Below are positions 60,225 to 64,000 of a stretch of 64,000 nucleotides of DNA, piece after piece. Below the pieces are notes generated by a model. It was given only the letters and a program-made list of their open reading frames with translations, searched no databases and was not told where the DNA came from. The translations under genes were made by a program, and so were the position numbers. The stretch comes from GCA-2706205 sp964215955. GTDB taxonomy: Bacteria > Bdellovibrionota > Bacteriovoracia > Bacteriovoracales > Bacteriovoracaceae. Positions within the stretch are counted from its first letter, which is position 1. Each line of letters begins with the position of its first letter. Location of the stretch: NCBI GenBank assembly GCA_964215955.1, contig CAXPDR010000023.1, forward strand, positions 62,001 to 126,000. The letters run 5' to 3'.

Positions 60225-61364
60225 TTAAAATTCTACTAATAATGCAGCATACACACTAATAATATTTGATTCACCAAGCTCTTCAGCAAGATCATTAAGT
60301 CTTTCTTGATCCGGAGCAAAATAAGGATTTTGAGCGTTCTCATTAGATAAGTTTCCACCTAAGGATCTCATATAATTTAACTCAACATTTGCCCCCATAG
60401 ATTTAGTGAATTTGATCTCCGATCCAACACTTAAATCAAGATTAATACTGCTAGTCGTTACTTCTTCATTACCAAATTGGTAGTTCCAATAACTATTATC
60501 ATAATAGTTTCTAGCATTATTGTTATTAGTATACTCTAGAGTTGATCTATTATAACCAAGTCCAGCTCCAACATATGGTCTGAATCTATCATTTTTGACA
60601 ATAAAATATTTAGAGTAAATTGAGAAGTTCATATTAGAGTACTCAATTTCTCTTCCGCCACTACCATAAGCACCAGTATATACATCGTAAAATCCAGCAT
60701 CATAGTAGCCATTTCCACCATAATCTGTCGTTTTAAGTGTTGTATAATTAAAACCTACACCAACACTAAACTTAGGATTGATATTTGTCTCAACTTTAAC
60801 ACCGCCAACAAGGCTTCCTTCAAGGTTTTCATTCTCAGTAAAAAAACTTGTTAAACCAGTATAAGGTAAAACCTTGATTGTTCCGCCGAATGAATCCGCA
60901 CCAACTGGAGCTGCCAGTGGAGCTTCTGATACTTGAGCCTTCGGTGCAGCCTGGGCAGTAGAAACTCTGTCTTCTCTTGGAGCTCTTACATAGTCCTCAC
61001 AACCAGCTTTCATACCATCGGCCATCAAACAATCTATTTTTTTATTATTTTCTTCGACAATTTTCTTATATTCTTTTCTTTCTTCGATCAACTCTTCAGT
61101 TTCTTCAGCAAGCTTTTCAGTTTTTCTAGAAAGATCATTATAGCTCTTTTTCTTTTGTTTATTAATAATGATGGCATTCTTTGTTTTGCGTAGCTCATTA
61201 TTAACGTTTTCTAATTCTGCATCAGTTGGCACAACTTCTTCTTGCATATAACCGTTAATATTAATTGGATCATTGTTTAATGTTCCATTGGCCATTGCTT
61301 GAGAAAATGTTGATGCCGAAAGCGATAGCATAAGCATAGCTTTTACAACATTTTTGGTTTTCAT
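60225..61364 (-). CDS. Outer-membrane beta-barrel protein with N-terminal coiled coil
   Basis: The 379-residue protein has a signal peptide of about 25 residues (ending SQAMAN). Residues about 47-115 form a long charged coiled coil (ELENVNNELRKTKNAIIINKQ, EELIEERKEYKKIVEENN), followed by two Cys (C113, C121) and an Ala/Pro linker (APKAQVSEAPLAAPVG). The remaining 220 residues are an OmpA-like beta barrel (SLVGGVKVETNINPKFSVGVGFNY, YVGAGLGYNRS, SVYAALLVEF). The coiled coil may span the periplasm to reach peptidoglycan or be surface-exposed. GAGGAGAAGGA precedes ATG 61364. It is monocistronic with its own terminator. Confidence 0.82.
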   Translation of the reverse strand: MKTKNVVKAMLMLSLSASTFSQAMANGTLNNDPININGYMQEEVVPTDAELENVNNELRKTKNAIIINKQKKKSYNDLSRKTEKLAEETEELIEERKEYKKIVEENNKKIDCLMADGMKAGCEDYVRAPREDRVSTAQAAPKAQVSEAPLAAPVGADSFGGTIKVLPYTGLTSFFTENENLEGSLVGGVKVETNINPKFSVGVGFNYTTLKTTDYGGNGYYDAGFYDVYTGAYGSGGREIEYSNMNFSIYSKYFIVKNDRFRPYVGAGLGYNRSTLEYTNNNNARNYYDNSYWNYQFGNEEVTTSSINLDLSVGSEIKFTKSMGANVELNYMRSLGGNLSNENAQNPYFAPDQERLNDLAEELGESNIISVYAALLVEF

Positions 61365-61511
61365 AATTCCTTCTCCTCGAATAAATAATTATCGAGAATA
61401 GTCTACCGAAGAAACTTGCCGCATGGCAGCATTTTAAATAATGTATGTAATTCTTATAGGAAGGTGTTAGAAAATCAACATCACTAAAACCCTTTAATTT
61501 CGGACACTTAA

Positions 61512-61748
61512 CTATCTAGGGATTTGATAATATTTATAGCGACCTTTAAAAGAAGCATTTCCTCCTTCAAACATATTGCGATAGCTATCTAAATAGGTAT
61601 TAGTTAAGGAGTCAGGATTATCCAAAAGTAAGGCATGAATTTGGCCAAAAATACTAGACATTAACACCATAATTACAGCAATCAAGAGGATATACTCTAC
61701 CATGGTTTGGCCTTTTTGATTGAGCTTTTTCACTTTAAGCTTTTTCAT
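61512..61748 (-). CDS. Flp/TadE-like prepilin-like protein
   Basis: The 78-residue protein carries the short leader KLNQKG|QTMVEYILLIAVIMVLMSSIF: a Gly at the cleavage site, Glu at +5 (MVEY) and a hydrophobic helix, which is the class III/Flp-type prepilin pattern. The tail is polar with aromatics. No Tad assembly genes are in the window, so it is an orphan or a component of a distant system. It lies 147 bases before the OMP gene on the same strand, after a gap in which I see no gene. The start at 61748 has only a weak ribosome site. Confidence 0.75.
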   Translation of the reverse strand: MKKLKVKKLNQKGQTMVEYILLIAVIMVLMSSIFGQIHALLLDNPDSLTNTYLDSYRNMFEGGNASFKGRYKYYQIPR

Positions 61749-61762
61749 AGTCCCATTATAAA

Positions 61763-63115
61763 CTAGTCAGAAAACAGATCAAGTAGGTAGGAATAGAATC
61801 CAAGGGACTGGGCGCGCAAAGTACTACAAAGATGTATTCCTTTCATTTGTTTAGATGTTTCTTTGCTGTTTAAAACTCTATAACTAGATAAGTTATTAGG
61901 AGTTGGCTTCCTCGGTTTATTGGCACCTACGTTATACCAACTATCTTCCCCAACTGTCACAGTTACGGAAGAAACGAAATCCGCACGACTCAAATCAGGA
62001 AAAATTTTGAGTAAGGATTCGTACACATCGTCTATACAGTGAGTATAAAAAAATGATTCTTTACTTCCCATATAATCAGCAAAGGCATAGATCCCATACA
62101 GTTGCCCTTTTTCATTTATACTAATCTCCCAATAAGGAAAATCACTTCCCATTCTACTTTCATTTGAAAAAATAATTCTTTTGTTTTTAAAGTTTTCCAG
62201 AAATGGATGATCTATCAAAGCTTGAATATTAATGCTTAGGAAGCGATCTTTATCGTGAAAAGAATAGAATGGAAACTCATCAGGAATATTTCCAAATAGA
62301 TAAGTATCCTTAACCTTTACGACACCGTCCAAAGAATCCAATAAAAGATATTTTAAAGAGTTATCTGAAACTCCCCAATCTTTAATATGACATTTTTTAT
62401 AATCACCACCAAACTTTCGAAACTCAAAAGTTAAATCACTTATCAGTTTTTTTGTGTTAACTTCATATCTAGGAGCCAAGGTAGTTAAAAGTAAAAACTT
62501 TGTTTCAAACTCAAGTTTGGTCGAAGAAAAAATAGACTGATTCATTACCTGCATCAGAAAATGAATTTGCTTATTAATGTCTCCATCTTTGTTAATAAAC
62601 TTTAAAAAGAAATCTAAGGTTTCATTTAATTCTTTATTATGGGTTAGCTTGAATATTTCACCAAATGATTCCTTTTTAAAAAAGTCCTCCACTTCGGCAT
62701 TAATCGTCTTAATATAATAAAGAAAGTCCTGATCAAAAACTTCAGGATCTACATTTAGGAGTACTTCTTGATAAAATTCACTAAAAGTTTCAGGGATTTT
62801 TCGGGCCAACTCTCTTATATTGGCGTATGGAGAATTTGATAACTCAACCGTGGTATCATCCAAAATAATGATCGTATTTTTTGGATATAAATACAGATCG
62901 ACATTAATGAGTGGTCCGATCTCATATCTTTCCCCAATTTTTCTTAAAAGTTCTATATCTAAGGTACTTAAATTTGAATACCATTTATCCGCAAATAAAA
63001 GTTCTGGCCTGTCAATTAGCAAAACTTCTTTATCTTCTTTTAGATGGACTAGTGAATACAGTAATGAAATAAAATTTAACCCTATAATGGCCTTATCATA
63101 ATCTCGACTTAGCAT
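61763..63115 (-). CDS. Large unknown protein, possible flavoprotein fold
   Basis: The 450-residue protein is unrecognised. The start YDKAIIGLNFISLLYSLVHL, followed by EVLLIDR, resembles the dinucleotide-binding beta-alpha-beta unit of FAD/NAD-dependent proteins, but the glycine motif is degenerate (IIGLNF), so cofactor binding is uncertain. The remaining 400 residues have no clear motif. Its ATG immediately follows the stop of the Kdo-transferase-like gene (TAG then ATG), and the Flp-like gene begins 14 bases after its stop, so it belongs to that operon. No signal peptide or membrane helix is seen. Confidence 0.6.
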   Translation of the reverse strand: MLSRDYDKAIIGLNFISLLYSLVHLKEDKEVLLIDRPELLFADKWYSNLSTLDIELLRKIGERYEIGPLINVDLYLYPKNTIIILDDTTVELSNSPYANIRELARKIPETFSEFYQEVLLNVDPEVFDQDFLYYIKTINAEVEDFFKKESFGEIFKLTHNKELNETLDFFLKFINKDGDINKQIHFLMQVMNQSIFSSTKLEFETKFLLLTTLAPRYEVNTKKLISDLTFEFRKFGGDYKKCHIKDWGVSDNSLKYLLLDSLDGVVKVKDTYLFGNIPDEFPFYSFHDKDRFLSINIQALIDHPFLENFKNKRIIFSNESRMGSDFPYWEISINEKGQLYGIYAFADYMGSKESFFYTHCIDDVYESLLKIFPDLSRADFVSSVTVTVGEDSWYNVGANKPRKPTPNNLSSYRVLNSKETSKQMKGIHLCSTLRAQSLGFYSYLLDLFSD

Positions 63116-64000
63116 CTATTCATCCTTAGAGTATTCAATATTAAAAAAGTTTTTAATATCGCCAAAGTTTGTTTTTATATGATGGTTGGATTTATTAAGG
63201 TTTAACCCAGACTTTTTATTAACCTGTAAAACTTCAGACTTTTTGTTTACGACGGATATCTTGTCCGGACTTTCATCTAATATAAAATCAAACTCGCTTG
63301 AACGAGCAGTATTTGGACCACAAATAACATGACAGCCACTTAAAAATGGCTCGAGGACACTATGAATAGACTCTCCAAATCCCCCACCGACATATGCCAT
63401 ATCAAAGGCAGTATACATTTCACAAAGGACACCTTTAACATCAAAAAGCCAAACACCTGGATTTTCCAAATACTCCGTAATCAAAATGTCCAACTGTTTT
63501 TCGGTGGTCTCCTGATTAATGATATAAACGGCCAACTGGTAGTGGCTTATTTTCTCTATCAAATTTAAAATATTTTGTTTTCCTAATTTATGAGGTGCAA
63601 GACAAAAAGTCGTTTTAAATAAATCATCAGGATGAACACCCTTAAAGATTGAAGCTTCATAGTCCCAAAAACTCCCAAAAATTAAAGATCTATCCGCCTT
63701 TTTTAAAACCTTCTCACAAAAGCTAGTAAAGATAGGAAATTTTTCTTGTATTGTTTGCTCATGATTAAGAACTCTTGCTTGAATTTGAAGACTTCTTAGA
63801 TCACCTGTTAAAACCTTTTCTTCCTCTACTAAACCGAATTCACAAAACCTTTTTCGCTCTAGCTCAGTAGCAGCTAAGACTCTATCAAATTTCGAATAAC
63901 ACCACTGAAGATAAGACTTAGCAATATAGTTTTTCTGATTAAAATTTTTGACTGCTCCAGATAAAAGATAAAATTTCTTATCATTTCTACTGCCGTAAAA
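63116..64000 (-). CDS. waaA: Kdo transferase-like (WaaA/KdtA) glycosyltransferase, 5' end cut by window edge
   Basis: The frame is open from the last base of the window to the TAG at 63116, giving 295 C-terminal residues; the N-terminus is outside. It resembles WaaA/KdtA: a central FDRVLAATELERKRFCEFGL with VLTGDLRSLQ (first domain end), SLIFGSFWDYEASIFKG in place of the usual GSTHEGEE, and the strong C-terminal AYVGGGFGESIHSVLEPFLSGCHVICGPN. WaaA adds Kdo to lipid A in the inner membrane. The VAGSTHEGEE-type block is divergent, so the substrate is not proven. It abuts the unknown 450-residue gene downstream. Confidence 0.8.
   Translation of the reverse strand, partial: FYGSRNDKKFYLLSGAVKNFNQKNYIAKSYLQWCYSKFDRVLAATELERKRFCEFGLVEEEKVLTGDLRSLQIQARVLNHEQTIQEKFPIFTSFCEKVLKKADRSLIFGSFWDYEASIFKGVHPDDLFKTTFCLAPHKLGKQNILNLIEKISHYQLAVYIINQETTEKQLDILITEYLENPGVWLFDVKGVLCEMYTAFDMAYVGGGFGESIHSVLEPFLSGCHVICGPNTARSSEFDFILDESPDKISVVNKKSEVLQVNKKSGLNLNKSNHHIKTNFGDIKNFFNIEYSKDE

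Noticed and set aside
1..64000. CRISPR array or insertion sequence
   Set aside because: No regularly spaced identical repeats, no cas genes and no transposase were seen on reading the window. Only small inverted repeats occur.

Overview
The window looks like chromosomal DNA of an AT-rich, Gram-negative predatory or host-associated bacterium of the Bdellovibrionota, most like the Bacteriovorax/Halobacteriovorax group. This is inferred from gene content, not from a marker gene. The hints are a TIGR02147-type regulator (a family frequent in Bdellovibrio-like genomes), many lipoproteins and secreted proteases, a tilS-ftsH-folP cluster, an LPS Kdo-transferase-like gene and several stand-alone receiver proteins. 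By eye G+C is about one third. GTG and TTG starts are used in places. There is no rRNA operon, insertion sequence or CRISPR array, and only one tRNA.

Region by region. 1-2.5 kb: small housekeeping genes on the minus strand (CoA-binding protein, AlkD-like repair protein, GrpB-like protein, VOC protein, GFA protein). 2.5-6.5 kb: mutM, a receiver protein, the thyA-folA pair, and a divergent cytoplasmic NamZ-type muramidase. 6.5-10.3 kb: one very large secreted cysteine-repeat protein of unknown function. 10.3-16.9 kb: AGCS symporter, secreted subtilase, secreted trypsin-like protease, and a TonB-dependent receptor, mostly separated by strong terminators. 16.9-21.3 kb: the tilS-ftsH-folP cluster with a CAT-anticodon tRNA divergent from tilS.

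22.3-26.4 kb is the most accessory-looking part. It has a TIGR02147 regulator, secreted proteins of unknown function, a leader ORF inside a possible RNA pseudoknot, and a winged-helix regulator gene with two tandem palindromic operators. Translationally coupled to that regulator is a truncated nucleotidyltransferase, which looks like the remains of a toxin-antitoxin-like pair. A secreted HExxH protein follows.

26.4-40.4 kb: a RimK ligase with a C-terminal RCK domain coupled to a RimB-like protease, a prepilin-like protein with a fibre-like C-terminus, cell-envelope proteins, an M48 lipoprotein protease, a FabZ-like dehydratase, a cold-shock protein with a structured leader, a catalase-peroxidase carrying a lipoprotein signal, RlmI, and a 230-bp imperfect inverted-repeat element in a convergent gap.

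40.5-50.8 kb: an XRE regulator, then an AtoE-type transporter in one operon with a two-receiver regulator, a coiled-coil protein and a histidine kinase. This operon diverges from scoA-scoB (CoA transfer to acetoacetate-type acids). A further receiver, a phosphopantetheinyl transferase, a flavoprotein and tex follow. 50.8-64 kb: a solute-binding protein, a fibre-like secreted protein with a lipoprotein partner, a XerC/D-like recombinase, a beta-oxidation operon (fadI-fadJ) ending in a LolC/E-like permease, an outer-membrane protein, an Flp-type pilin, and a Kdo-transferase-like gene cut by the window edge.

Together the genes describe nucleotide and folate synthesis, envelope proteolysis, peptidoglycan recycling, and use of lipid or ketone-body carbon that would suit a bacterium digesting other cells. 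No complete, obviously new multi-gene system was found. The best leads are the decayed HTH/nucleotidyltransferase pair with its operators, the leader-ORF/pseudoknot element, the lipoprotein KatG, and the giant cysteine-repeat protein.
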